Source: DATFWK01 sp035259345 (GTDB lineage Bacteria; Actinomycetota; Thermoleophilia; Miltoncostaeales; Miltoncostaeaceae). From it: a stretch of DNA of 11,387 nt. The stretch lies in NCBI GenBank assembly GCA_035259345.1, contig DATFWK010000050.1:1-11387 (forward strand). Direction: 5' to 3'. A model generated the notes under the pieces. It saw nothing but the letters and a program-made list of their open reading frames with translations. It was not told where the DNA came from and searched no databases. The position numbers were made by a program, and so were the translations under genes. Below, one piece after another: positions 1 through 9,382 of this stretch (positions are counted from its first letter, which is position 1; each line of letters begins with the position of its first letter).

Positions 1-2984
<2,984 letters not shown>

Positions 2985-2986
2985 CG

Positions 2987-5900
2987 GTGGCACAGGACGG
3001 TGCCGCGGGCCGCGGCGAGGCGAGCATCCTGCTCGTCGACGACCGCAGGAGCAACCTGCTCGCCCTCGAGGCCCTGCTCGAGCCCCTCGGCCGCAGGATC
3101 GTGCTGGCGCAGTCGGGCCAGGAGGCGCTGCGCCACCTGCTGAACGAGGAGTTCGCGGTCATCCTGCTCGACGTCCAGATGCCGGACATGGACGGGTACG
3201 AGACCGCGCGCCTCATCCGCGAGCGCCCGCGCACCCGGCAGGTGCCGATCATCTTCGTCACGGCGATCTCGACGACGCCCGACCACACCTTCGAGGGCTA
3301 CCGCGCCGGGGCCGTCGACTACATCCTGAAGCCGGTCGACCCGGTCGTGCTGCAGTCGAAGGTCTCCGTCTTCGTCGAGCTCTGGGAGGCGCACCGCCAG
3401 CTACGGCGGGAGGCCGAGGCGCACGCGGTGCAGGAGAGCCTGGCCCTGGCGCAGCGGGCGGGCGAGGGCGGTATCTGGGACTGGGACCTGCGCCCCGGCG
3501 GCCGCCTCTACTGGTCGCCCGAGTACGCGGCCCTCGTGGGCCTCGGCGACACGGCCCCCGACGGCGGCCCGGCCATCCTGGCCACGACCGACCCGCGGGA
3601 TCGCGCCCGCGTGACGGACCGGCTCGACGAGTTCCTCCGCAGCGGCGGCGTCTGGGACGAGGAGTTCCGGGTGGTCCACCCGCGCCGCGGGGTGCGCTGG
3701 ATCGCGACCCGTGGGCGGCTGATGCGCGACGGGGCCGGGGCCGCGCAGCGGTTCACCGGCATCGCCGTGGACGTCACGGACCGCCGGCAGGAGATGGACC
3801 GCCTCGCGCGCCTGCAGGAGGCCACCGCGTCGCTCTCCGCCGCTCTCACCTCGGCCGGGGTGGTCGTGGCGATCCTGTCCGACGGGTGCGCGGCCGCAGG
3901 CGCCGAGGGCGCCGCCCTGCTCGTGCTCGACGAGCGCGGCGAGCTCGATCAGCCGGCGGCCACCAGCGGCATGATGACCTCCGACGCCGTCGGAACCCTC
4001 GTCGCTCACGCCCACCGCGTGCTCCGCGACGGCGCGCCACTGGTGCTCGACCGCTTCGGCGCCGGTGGGAGCGAGGGCCCGGATCGCGACGGCCGCCGGT
4101 CCGCGGTCCTCATGCCGCTCGTCGCCGGCGCGACGCGCGCGGTCCTCGCACTCGCCTACGCGCACATGCGCCCGGCCGACGCGGAGCTCGGCGGGTTCCT
4201 CTCGGCCCTCGCGACGCAATGCGCGGAGGCCCTCGAGCGCGCGCGCCTCTACGAGGGCGAGCATCGCGCCCGGGAGCGCGCCGAGGCGCTCGGCACCGCG
4301 ATCTCGGTCCTCGCCGGGGGCGCGGTGGCGAGCGAGGTCGCCGAGCTCGTCGCGCGCGAGGCGGTCCGCACGCTGGGCGCCGGGTCGGCCGGCGTCATGG
4401 TGCCGGTGGGCAGGATGAGAATGCTCCGCTCCGCCGCCGTCGCGGGATACCCCGATGAGCTCGTCCGGCCCGCCGAGCCGGTGAAGCTGGTCATGGGCTC
4501 GCCGGCGGCCGACTGCATGCTCTCCCGGGCGCCGGCGGTGGTCGAGCAGCCGGGGGAGGGGACGTCGATCGTCGCGCTGCCGATGATCGCCGGCGGCCGG
4601 TCCCTCGGCGCGCTCGTGCTCAGGGTCCCCCGCGCCCGCGCCGCCGATCCCGCCGAGGTCGAGGCGATGGCGGCGTTTGCCCGGCTCGCCGCGCAGGCGC
4701 TCGCGCGCGCCGAGCTGCACGAGGCGGGCCAGCGCGACCGGGAGCGCGCCATCTTCATGGCCGAGGTGGGCCTGACCCTGAGCCTGTCCCTCGAGGAGCG
4801 GCGGCGCCTGGAGCGGCTGGCCGCGCTGCTGGTCCCGCGCCGCGCCGACGCGTTCCTGGCCGTCGTGGGCGCCGATCGCCCGGAGGCCGAGATCGCCGTC
4901 GAGGCTGCGGCGGACCCGCGCGCGCGGGCCGCGCTCGGCGTGGTGTCGGCGACGGCCGGCGCGACGCTCGCGCTCGGCGATCTCGCGGCCCCGATCCTGG
5001 TCGGCGACGTGACCGACGGCCACCAGGACGGGGCGGCTGGGCCGTGGCGGGCGGTGCTCGCGGCAGCCGGCGTGCGCTCGGCCATGCTGGTGCCCGTGGC
5101 CGTCCGCGGCCGCCCGGCCGGGGCGCTCGTGTTCCTCTCGCTGAGCCCCGACCGCCGCTACACCGCGGACGACCGGGCGCTGGCGGCCGAGATCGGGCAC
5201 CGGGTCGGGCTGGCCGTCGACAACGCACGCCTCTTCGAGGCCCAGCGCGACGTGGCGGCGACGCTCCAGCGGCGGCTGCTGCCGGACCGCCTGCCCCGCC
5301 TCGCGCGCGTCGCGCTCGCGTCCCGCTACGTGTCGGCCGCCGCCGAGACCCAGGCCGGCGGGGACTGGTACGAGGCCGTCGAGGTCGGCTCGGAGCGCCT
5401 CCTGCTCGGCGTCGGCGACGTGGTCGGGCGCGGCACCGAGGCGGCGGCGGTGATGGGCCAGCTGCGAAGCGCGATGCGCGCGTACGCGCTCGCCGGGCTC
5501 TCGCCCGCGGCCATCCTGACCGAGCTCAGCCGCTTCGCGGACGGCGTGCCCGGCGCCGAGGTCGCGACCACGGCATGCGTCATGATCGACGCCCGCGGGG
5601 AGCGCATCTCGTATGCCACGGCCGGCCACCCGCCGCCGCTCGTCATCTTCCCGAACGGGCGCACCGCGTTCCTGGGCGAGTCCCACGGGCCGGCGCTCGG
5701 GCTGGGCCGGAGCGACTACCGGGAGGGTCACCTCGAGGTCCCGCCCGGGACCGCCGTGGTGCTCTACACGGACGGCCTGGTTGAGCGCCGCCGGGAGGCG
5801 CTGGATCGAAGCCTCCAGCGCATGGCCCGCCTCGCGAGCACGCTCGCGGGCGCCGAGCCGGGCGCGCTGTCGGACGGCCTGCTCGACGGCCTCGTCGGTG

Positions 5901-6751
5901 CGCCGGGCGAGGACGACGTCGCCCTCCTCATCGCGACCCTCCGGCAGGCGGTCTCGCCGATGGAGATGCTGCTCGGCACGGGCCCCGGCCGCCTGGCGGA
6001 GGCCCGTCACGCCTTGCGGGCGTGGCTCTCGGAGACCGCGCTTCATGCGGGGCGGGCGGAGGATCTGGTGCTCGCCGCTTCCGAGGCGCTGAGCAACGCC
6101 GTCGAGCATGCCCTGGATGGCGGGGGGCCCGTGCCGGTCGAGCTGCGGATGGAGCAGCGCGCCGACGGCGCCGTCGTGACGACCGTTCGGGACCACGGCC
6201 GCTGGAAGCACGCCCGTTCTCCCCGCGACCGCGGCCGCGGGATCGAGATCATGCGCCGGGTGACGGACGAGGTGGAGGTCATCCCGTCCGCCCGCGGGAC
6301 CACGGTGCGGATGGTGGTCGGGACAACGCCCGCCGCCCTGCCCCCTTCGCCGCCGCGAGCCCCGGCCGCCAACGCGGCGCTCACGCTCCGGACCGAGGAG
6401 GACGCCGCGGACGTCGCGACGCTGCGGCTTGCGGGCGAGCTCGACGGTGATGCCGTGCCGCTTCTCGCCGCGGCCTCGGTCCGCCGCTCGTGGCCGGAGA
6501 CCGTCGTGATCGACATCACGGACGTCGGCTTCGTGGACAGCGCCGGGGCCAGGGCGCTGGTCGAGCTGGCGGCGCGGGTCGAGTCCACGGGAGCGTTCGT
6601 TCGCGTCGCCGCGCCGATCGGCAGCCCGGGGCGCCGGACGATCGAGCTGGCCGGCATCGAGCGCGTCGTGGCGGTCGTCGAGGACTCGTCGCAGGCGGCC
6701 GCCGAGGCCGGCTCGCCGTCGCGCTTCATGGGCCCCGCGGCCAGGCGCTGA
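2987..6751 (+). CDS. REC-PAS-GAF-GAF-GAF-SpoIIE phosphatase-RsbW kinase-STAS partner-switching regulator
   Basis: A 1254-residue protein starting at GTG 2987, 2 nt after the hybrid kinase stop, with only a weak GGGCGG upstream; translational coupling is likely. Domains in order: receiver (about 12-130, VDD pocket, Asp62 in LLDVQMPDMDG, Lys in LKPVD); PAS (about 150-265, GIWDWDL to FTGIAVDVTDR); three GAF-like segments (about 272-425, 428-585 and 590-755; the third is most clearly GAF-like); SpoIIE/PP2C phosphatase (about 760-985) with LQRRLLP, GGDWYEA (Asp793), GVGDVVGRG (Asp811), YTDGLVE (Asp929) and EDDVALL (Asp976/977); RsbW-type HATPase (about 998-1110) with EALSNAVEH (Glu1033, Asn1037) and RGRGIEIM; STAS (about 1130-1245) with FVDSAGARALV, where Ser1185 is the expected phosphosite. 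Known logic of Rsb systems: the kinase phosphorylates the STAS Ser, the phosphatase removes it, and this decides whether a sigma factor is free. Rv1364c of M. tuberculosis has a similar PAS-phosphatase-kinase-STAS order without the receiver and extra GAFs. The partner sigma factor is not visible here. Confidence 0.93.
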   Translation: MAQDGAAGRGEASILLVDDRRSNLLALEALLEPLGRRIVLAQSGQEALRHLLNEEFAVILLDVQMPDMDGYETARLIRERPRTRQVPIIFVTAISTTPDHTFEGYRAGAVDYILKPVDPVVLQSKVSVFVELWEAHRQLRREAEAHAVQESLALAQRAGEGGIWDWDLRPGGRLYWSPEYAALVGLGDTAPDGGPAILATTDPRDRARVTDRLDEFLRSGGVWDEEFRVVHPRRGVRWIATRGRLMRDGAGAAQRFTGIAVDVTDRRQEMDRLARLQEATASLSAALTSAGVVVAILSDGCAAAGAEGAALLVLDERGELDQPAATSGMMTSDAVGTLVAHAHRVLRDGAPLVLDRFGAGGSEGPDRDGRRSAVLMPLVAGATRAVLALAYAHMRPADAELGGFLSALATQCAEALERARLYEGEHRARERAEALGTAISVLAGGAVASEVAELVAREAVRTLGAGSAGVMVPVGRMRMLRSAAVAGYPDELVRPAEPVKLVMGSPAADCMLSRAPAVVEQPGEGTSIVALPMIAGGRSLGALVLRVPRARAADPAEVEAMAAFARLAAQALARAELHEAGQRDRERAIFMAEVGLTLSLSLEERRRLERLAALLVPRRADAFLAVVGADRPEAEIAVEAAADPRARAALGVVSATAGATLALGDLAAPILVGDVTDGHQDGAAGPWRAVLAAAGVRSAMLVPVAVRGRPAGALVFLSLSPDRRYTADDRALAAEIGHRVGLAVDNARLFEAQRDVAATLQRRLLPDRLPRLARVALASRYVSAAAETQAGGDWYEAVEVGSERLLLGVGDVVGRGTEAAAVMGQLRSAMRAYALAGLSPAAILTELSRFADGVPGAEVATTACVMIDARGERISYATAGHPPPLVIFPNGRTAFLGESHGPALGLGRSDYREGHLEVPPGTAVVLYTDGLVERRREALDRSLQRMARLASTLAGAEPGALSDGLLDGLVGAPGEDDVALLIATLRQAVSPMEMLLGTGPGRLAEARHALRAWLSETALHAGRAEDLVLAASEALSNAVEHALDGGGPVPVELRMEQRADGAVVTTVRDHGRWKHARSPRDRGRGIEIMRRVTDEVEVIPSARGTTVRMVVGTTPAALPPSPPRAPAANAALTLRTEEDAADVATLRLAGELDGDAVPLLAAASVRRSWPETVVIDITDVGFVDSAGARALVELAARVESTGAFVRVAAPIGSPGRRTIELAGIERVVAVVEDSSQAAAEAGSPSRFMGPAARR

Positions 6752-6764
6752 CCTCCGTCGTTTT

Positions 6765-6780
6765 CGGCGCGAGCGCGCCG
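6765..6780. other. GC hairpin between the signalling genes and the small membrane gene
   Basis: A perfect 7-bp inverted repeat, CGGCGCG/CGCGCCG with a 2-nt centre, lies 14 nt after the stop of the partner-switching gene and is preceded by TTTT. It has no following T-run on the plus strand, so it may be a weak terminator, an attenuator or simply local GC palindromy. A poor SigB-like match (GTTT at 6760-6763, 16 nt, GGGAAC at 6780-6785) straddles it. Confidence 0.3.
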
Positions 6781-6803
6781 GGAACGTCCGATCTCGAACT
6801 TTC

Positions 6804-6808
6804 GGAGG
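6804..6808 (+). promoter_or_regulatory. Shine-Dalgarno GGAGG for the 148-residue gene
   Basis: GGAGG ends 7 nt before ATG 6816. It is among the strongest ribosome sites in the window and fixes that start. Confidence 0.85.
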
Positions 6809-6815
6809 TCGAAGG

Positions 6816-7262
6816 ATGTTGCGACGGATGAAGAGGCGGGCTCGGCGTGCCGCGATCGGCGCGGCGATGGGGTTCGTGATGACCGCGATGCGGGACCGGC
6901 GGACGCGGTCGGCCGCGCGGCAGGCCGTGAAGGCCGGCCGCGGCGTGGTCAAGGACATGTCCGGCATGCGCCCCGGCCCGGCGATCGCACGCGCGGCGCG
7001 CGATCCCGGCATGCAGGAGCAGCTGGCGGCGCTCACGCGCGCCGGCGCAGCGGCCTGGGACGCGAGCGTGCAGGCGAACCGCCGGAGCCGGCGGCGGTGG
7101 GTGACGTTGCTCCTCGCGGGGGGCGGCACCGTCGGCGGAGCGGTCGCCGCCCTTCTGGGGCGTCAGCGCGCGAAGCGGCGCGCTGCCCGGACGGAGTTCG
7201 CGGTGCCGGGGCTCGTCCCGAGCGAGCGTCCCGTGCGCGAGCCCGTTAGGAGTGGTCGATGA
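6816..7262 (+). CDS. Basic single-helix membrane protein, function unknown
   Basis: A 148-residue protein with a strong GGAGG 7 nt before its ATG. I do not recognise a family. The N-terminus is very Arg/Lys-rich, followed by a short amphipathic Ala/Met stretch (about 12-25). Residues 95-114 form one clear hydrophobic segment rich in Gly, Ala and Leu, flanked on both sides by Arg clusters (NRRSRRRW before, RQRAKRRAAR after). The tail of about 28 residues is Pro/Arg-rich. The likely picture is a small bitopic membrane protein with charged cytoplasmic parts that could bind nucleic acid or anionic lipid; that is inference from composition. Its stop overlaps the ATG of the next mini-gene (ATGA at 7259-7262). 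It follows the partner-switching gene by 64 nt, so it may be in the same transcript or start from its own promoter. Confidence 0.8.
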   Translation: MLRRMKRRARRAAIGAAMGFVMTAMRDRRTRSAARQAVKAGRGVVKDMSGMRPGPAIARAARDPGMQEQLAALTRAGAAAWDASVQANRRSRRRWVTLLLAGGGTVGGAVAALLGRQRAKRRAARTEFAVPGLVPSERPVREPVRSGR

Positions 7263-7432
7263 GCACCGCCGTGGTGGCGCTCGGGCCGCGGGCGGCGACC
7301 GGCGGGCCCCGGCGGCGGCAGCCGCGGGAAGTGACGCGGGACTGGTGGGAGGAGTGCAAGCGGATCATGGCCGAGGCCTGTCCGCTCATCGTCCGCCCGA
7401 CCCCGGTCCGCGAGGCGCTGCCGGCGATCTAG
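7259..7432 (+). CDS. 57-residue mini-gene of unknown function, coupled to the upstream gene
   Basis: ATG 7259 overlaps the preceding stop as ATGA, and AGGAG at 7248-7252 sits 6 nt upstream, an ideal ribosome site. The 57 codons are almost all G/C-ending (exceptions GAA and TGT), as in neighbouring real genes. The product starts with a Pro/Arg-rich low-complexity stretch, then a compact motif DWWEECKRIMAEACP with two Trp and two Cys, and ends in REALPAI. No membrane segment and no family that I recognise. The two Cys could bind metal or form a disulfide, but two alone are weak evidence. Its stop codon TAG shares CTAG (7429-7432) with the stop of the convergent glycosyltransferase gene. Confidence 0.7.
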   Translation: MSTAVVALGPRAATGGPRRRQPREVTRDWWEECKRIMAEACPLIVRPTPVREALPAI

Positions 7433-8385
7433 CCGGCGGCGCGGGCGAGCGCGCCCGCCGCAGCCAGGGCGGCCAGCGCGCCGACCACCGCGTCCACCGG
7501 GACGTCGAACGCGTGCTCCCGGTGGCCGGGGCTCTGCACGAGCAGGTGCCCGGGCCGGTCCGGCGGCGGGCCCCAGCGCCCGGGGTCGCCGGGCCCGAAG
7601 ACGACCACGGACGGGCGGCCCAGCGCGACCGCCAGGTGCGCAACGCCGGTGTCGGCCGAGGCCACCCGGCCGGCCGCGGCGATCTGGGCGGCGAGCGCGT
7701 CCAGCGTCATCCCGCTGCGGACGGCCGACCGGGGCTCGAGGCCGGCATCGAAGGCGATCCGGACCGCGAGCTCACGCTCGCCCGGGCCCGCCGTGAGCAC
7801 GACGCGCCGCCCGGAGCACTCCTCGGCGCGGGCGACAGCGGCCCAGCGCCGGGCGGGCCAGCGGCGGGCCGGGTCGGCCGCCCCCGGGTGCAGGACGGTG
7901 GGCGGATCCTCGCCCACCTCGACCTCCGGCACCACGATGTCGAGGTCGCGCTCGTCCGCGGGGATGCCGTGCTCCTCGAGCAGCCGGCACCAGCGGCGCA
8001 CCTCGTGCTCGCACGGGTCCCATGCTGGGCCCGCGGCCCAGCGCGGCTCGCGCGGGTGGGCGTACGCGATGAGGCGCCGCGGCCGGAGCGAGTCCAGCAG
8101 CGCGTGGCTCTGGGGACCGCTGCCGTGGAGGTTGACCGCCACCTCCGGGCGGAGCGGCGGCCGGCAGCCGAAGTCGAACGGCGCGCACGGAACCTGGTGC
8201 CAGCGGGGGTCGATCAGGCGCAGCAGTGGCTCCAGCGCCCTGGGCCCGGCGAAGACCAGGCGATGGTCGGGGAAGCCGTCGCCGATCGCCCGCAGCGCCG
8301 GCACGGCGACGAGCAGGTCGCCGAGGCCGAGCGCACGCAGGGCGACGAGGACCGGGCGATCCGGCGGGCCGCCGTTCAGGGCCAC
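7429..8385 (-). CDS. Glycosyltransferase family 9 (heptosyltransferase-like)
   Basis: 318 residues from GTG 8385. Family marks: an N-terminal Rossmann start with RALGLGDLLVAVPALRAI, the sugar-nucleotide motif VLHPGAADPARRWPARRW in the middle, and the C-terminal ADTGVAHLAVALGRPSVVV with FGPGDPGRWGPP. These belong to GT-B enzymes of the ADP-heptose:LPS heptosyltransferase group. In actinobacteria, which lack LPS, members of this family are expected to act on other envelope glycans, so the substrate is unknown. The frame stays open up to ATG 8523 and includes a TTG at 8404-8406; I prefer GTG 8385 because the family begins just before the RALGLGD motif and the upstream segment looks non-coding and carries promoter-like sequence. 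None of these starts has a good ribosome site. The gene converges with the 57-residue gene and diverges from the SRPBCC gene. Confidence 0.88.
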   Translation of the reverse strand: MALNGGPPDRPVLVALRALGLGDLLVAVPALRAIGDGFPDHRLVFAGPRALEPLLRLIDPRWHQVPCAPFDFGCRPPLRPEVAVNLHGSGPQSHALLDSLRPRRLIAYAHPREPRWAAGPAWDPCEHEVRRWCRLLEEHGIPADERDLDIVVPEVEVGEDPPTVLHPGAADPARRWPARRWAAVARAEECSGRRVVLTAGPGERELAVRIAFDAGLEPRSAVRSGMTLDALAAQIAAAGRVASADTGVAHLAVALGRPSVVVFGPGDPGRWGPPPDRPGHLLVQSPGHREHAFDVPVDAVVGALAALAAAGALARAAG

Positions 8386-8496
8386 GATGGCTCGCGCGAC
8401 GGGCAAACCACCAGGCCGCGCGCCAGCGTGACGCCGGCCGTGCCGGCCATCCGTGTCGCCCGTGGCGTGCGTCGGGCCCTCGACACCAAGCGTGTC

Positions 8497-8521
8497 CTTC
8501 CCACGTTTCAACAGTCGAAAC
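8497..8521 (-). promoter_or_regulatory. Possible SigB/SigF-type promoter for the glycosyltransferase (imperfect)
   Basis: On the minus strand GTTT (8521-8518) is followed by 15 nt and then GGGAAG (8502-8497). The spacing equals that of the three better sites nearby, but the -10 has A where T is expected. Transcription would start near 8490, which argues against ATG 8523 as the translation start. Confidence 0.35.
8505..8521. repeat. Near-palindrome GTTTCAACAGTCGAAAC
   Basis: A 17-nt imperfect palindrome (arms GTTTCAAC and GTCGAAAC, one mismatch, one central base). A third half-site, GTTTCGAC, occurs at 8531-8538 in direct orientation and covers the -35 element of the plus-strand promoter. It may be an operator, or only two opposed -35 elements that happen to be similar. 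Confidence 0.4.
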
Positions 8522-8530
8522 ATTCAGGCC

Positions 8531-8555
8531 GTTTCGACCCGGACGGCCCGGGTAG
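8531..8555 (+). promoter_or_regulatory. SigB/SigF-type promoter GTTT-N15-GGGTAG for the SRPBCC gene
   Basis: GTTT at 8531-8534, a 15-nt spacer and GGGTAG at 8550-8555 match the general-stress sigma consensus (GTTT, 14-17 nt, GGGTA). Transcription would begin near 8562, giving a leader of about 25 nt that contains the ribosome site AGGAG at 8577-8581. Confidence 0.7.
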
Positions 8556-8587
8556 CCCGGCATGGACAACGAGGAGAGGAGCGATCG

Positions 8588-9040
8588 ATGGCACACATCG
8601 ACAAGTCGATCGTCGTGAACGTGCCGGTCCGGACGGCCTACAACCAGTGGACCCAGTTCGAGGAGTTCCCGAGCTTCATGGAGGGTGTCGAGCGCGTCGA
8701 GCAGATCGACGACACCCGCCTCCACTGGGCGGCCAAGATCGGCCGCAAGAAGAAGAAGTGGGACGCCGAGATCGTCGAGCAGATCCCCGACCGGCGGATC
8801 GCCTGGCAGGCCACCGACGGAGCCCCGAACGGCGGCGCCGTCACCTTCGAGCCGATCGACGACGACTCGACCCGGATCACGACCCGGATCGACTACGACC
8901 CCGACAGCTTGGCCGAGAAGGCCGGCGACGCGATGGGCATCACCGAGCGGCGGGTCGAGGGCGACCTCGAGCGCTTCAAGGAGATGATCGAGCATCGGGG
9001 CGTCGAGACCGGCGCCTGGCGCGGCGAGGTTCGCCGCTAG
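8588..9040 (+). CDS. SRPBCC family protein (polyketide cyclase/COQ10-like), stress-associated type
   Basis: 150 residues from ATG 8588, with AGGAG at 8577-8581 placed 6 nt upstream. The frame is open further upstream, but the conserved start MAHIDKSIVVNVPVRTAYNQW matches the beginning of the helix-grip fold, so this ATG is right. Seen along the chain: beta-1 and the TAYNQWTQFEEFPSFMEGV helix, the DTRLHWAAKIG strand, WDAEIVEQIPDRRIAW, and the C-terminal helix ending in GDLERFKEMIEHRG with GAWRGEV. The fold makes a hydrophobic pocket for lipid or polyketide-like ligands; the ligand of this bacterial subgroup is not known to me. It is cytoplasmic, with no signal or membrane segment. The single-gene unit sits behind a SigB-type promoter and ends at a strong hairpin, which suggests induction under stress. 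Confidence 0.92.
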   Translation: MAHIDKSIVVNVPVRTAYNQWTQFEEFPSFMEGVERVEQIDDTRLHWAAKIGRKKKKWDAEIVEQIPDRRIAWQATDGAPNGGAVTFEPIDDDSTRITTRIDYDPDSLAEKAGDAMGITERRVEGDLERFKEMIEHRGVETGAWRGEVRR

Positions 9041-9045
9041 AAGGC

Positions 9046-9087
9046 AGCCCGGCGGCCGTGCCCGAGCTCGGGGCGCGGCCGCCGGCT
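9046..9087. terminator. Strong bidirectional hairpin after the SRPBCC gene
   Basis: Arms AGCCCGGCGGCCG (9046-9058) and CGGCCGCCGGCT (9076-9087) pair with a single bulged C, and inside the loop CCCGAGCTCGGG (9061-9072) is itself a perfect palindrome. It starts 6 nt after the SRPBCC stop. There is no T-run on either side, which is common for terminators in GC-rich actinobacteria. On the minus strand it would also end a leftward transcript from the promoter at 9272-9296. Confidence 0.6.
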
Positions 9088-9263
9088 CAGACGTTCAGAC
9101 GGCCCGCAGCGCTCGTCGCGGTCGAAGCGCCGCCCGGATCGGCGGAATTGATGCGGCCACCGGAGGCGCGTCTCATCCGCGCTCGCCGCTGCACCGGTGT
9201 GGGGAGTGCCGATTGGTGCAGGACATCCTCCGGTGGCCCGGCGGCCGGGGTTGGAGCCGCCAC
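9087..9263 (-). CDS. Possible leaderless 58-residue ORF (alternatively a small RNA)
   Basis: GTG 9263 lies 8 nt past the GGGTAG of a minus-strand SigB-type promoter, at the place where transcription should start, so the message would be leaderless. The acidic-protein gene at 9383 shows the same geometry. The 58-codon product is Ala/Pro/Arg-rich with a middle part PEDVLHQSALPTPVQRRARM and no recognised domain. Roughly three quarters of third positions are G/C by my reading, less than in the clear genes nearby, so coding is doubtful. The stop overlaps the terminator-like hairpin at 9046-9087. Inside it lie a 12-bp inverted repeat (9155-9166 with 9227-9238) and a nested 7-bp repeat (9189-9195 with 9215-9221), which could instead mean a structured RNA of about 200 nt. 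Confidence 0.3.
   Translation of the reverse strand: MAAPTPAAGPPEDVLHQSALPTPVQRRARMRRASGGRINSADPGGASTATSAAGRLNV
9155..9238. repeat. Nested inverted repeats in the promoter-rich spacer
   Basis: GGCCACCGGAGG at 9155-9166 is exactly complementary to CCTCCGGTGGCC at 9227-9238. Between them CTGCACC (9189-9195) pairs with GGTGCAG (9215-9221). The arrangement can form an extended two-step stem with a 19-nt loop. Apart from this, the two promoters, the hairpin at 9046-9087 and the doubtful short ORF, I see nothing else in the 9041-9382 spacer. Confidence 0.5.
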
Positions 9264-9271
9264 AGACCCGC

Positions 9272-9296
9272 CTACCCGGTCGTGCGGGGGCGAAAC
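9272..9296 (-). promoter_or_regulatory. SigB/SigF-type promoter GTTT-N15-GGGTAG, leftward
   Basis: On the minus strand GTTT (9296-9293), a 15-nt spacer and GGGTAG (9277-9272) repeat exactly the form seen at 8531-8555 and 9349-9373. The start of transcription is expected near 9264. No clear gene lies in this direction before the hairpin at 9046-9087, only the doubtful 58-residue ORF or a small RNA. Confidence 0.6.
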
Positions 9297-9348
9297 GGAC
9301 GTCACCGGACGCGCGCGGACGGCCGTTCCCGATGCCTGCGAGCGGCCG

Positions 9349-9373
9349 GTTTGCCCGCCGCGCCGGCGGGTAG
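9349..9373 (+). promoter_or_regulatory. SigB/SigF-type promoter GTTT-N15-GGGTAG for the acidic-protein gene
   Basis: GGTTT (GTTT at 9349-9352), a 15-nt spacer and GGGTAG at 9368-9373. ATG 9383 follows the -10 by 9 nt, so the transcript is predicted to start at or within a base or two of the initiation codon. The promoter diverges from the one at 9272-9296. Confidence 0.68.
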
Positions 9374-9382
9374 TCGGCCGGC

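Noticed and set aside
6760..6785. SigB-type promoter before the 148-residue gene (GTTT-N16-GGGAAC)
   Set aside because: The -10 departs from GGGTA at a key base, the spacer differs from the three good sites, and a perfect hairpin fills the spacer.
3401..7129. Minus-strand open frame of 1242 codons opposite the partner-switching gene
   Set aside because: It mirrors a gene with complete domain motifs; its product is Arg/Ala/His-rich low complexity with no domain, as expected for the reverse strand of GC-rich coding DNA.
7429..8385. Role in lipopolysaccharide heptose transfer
   Set aside because: The family match is clear, but the genome looks actinobacterial and no LPS genes are nearby, so an LPS role is not supported.
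8386..8523. Longer glycosyltransferase start at ATG 8523 (46 extra residues)
   Set aside because: The extra residues do not resemble the family, the first codons overlap a palindrome and a promoter-like site, and no ribosome site is present. It is kept only as an alternative.
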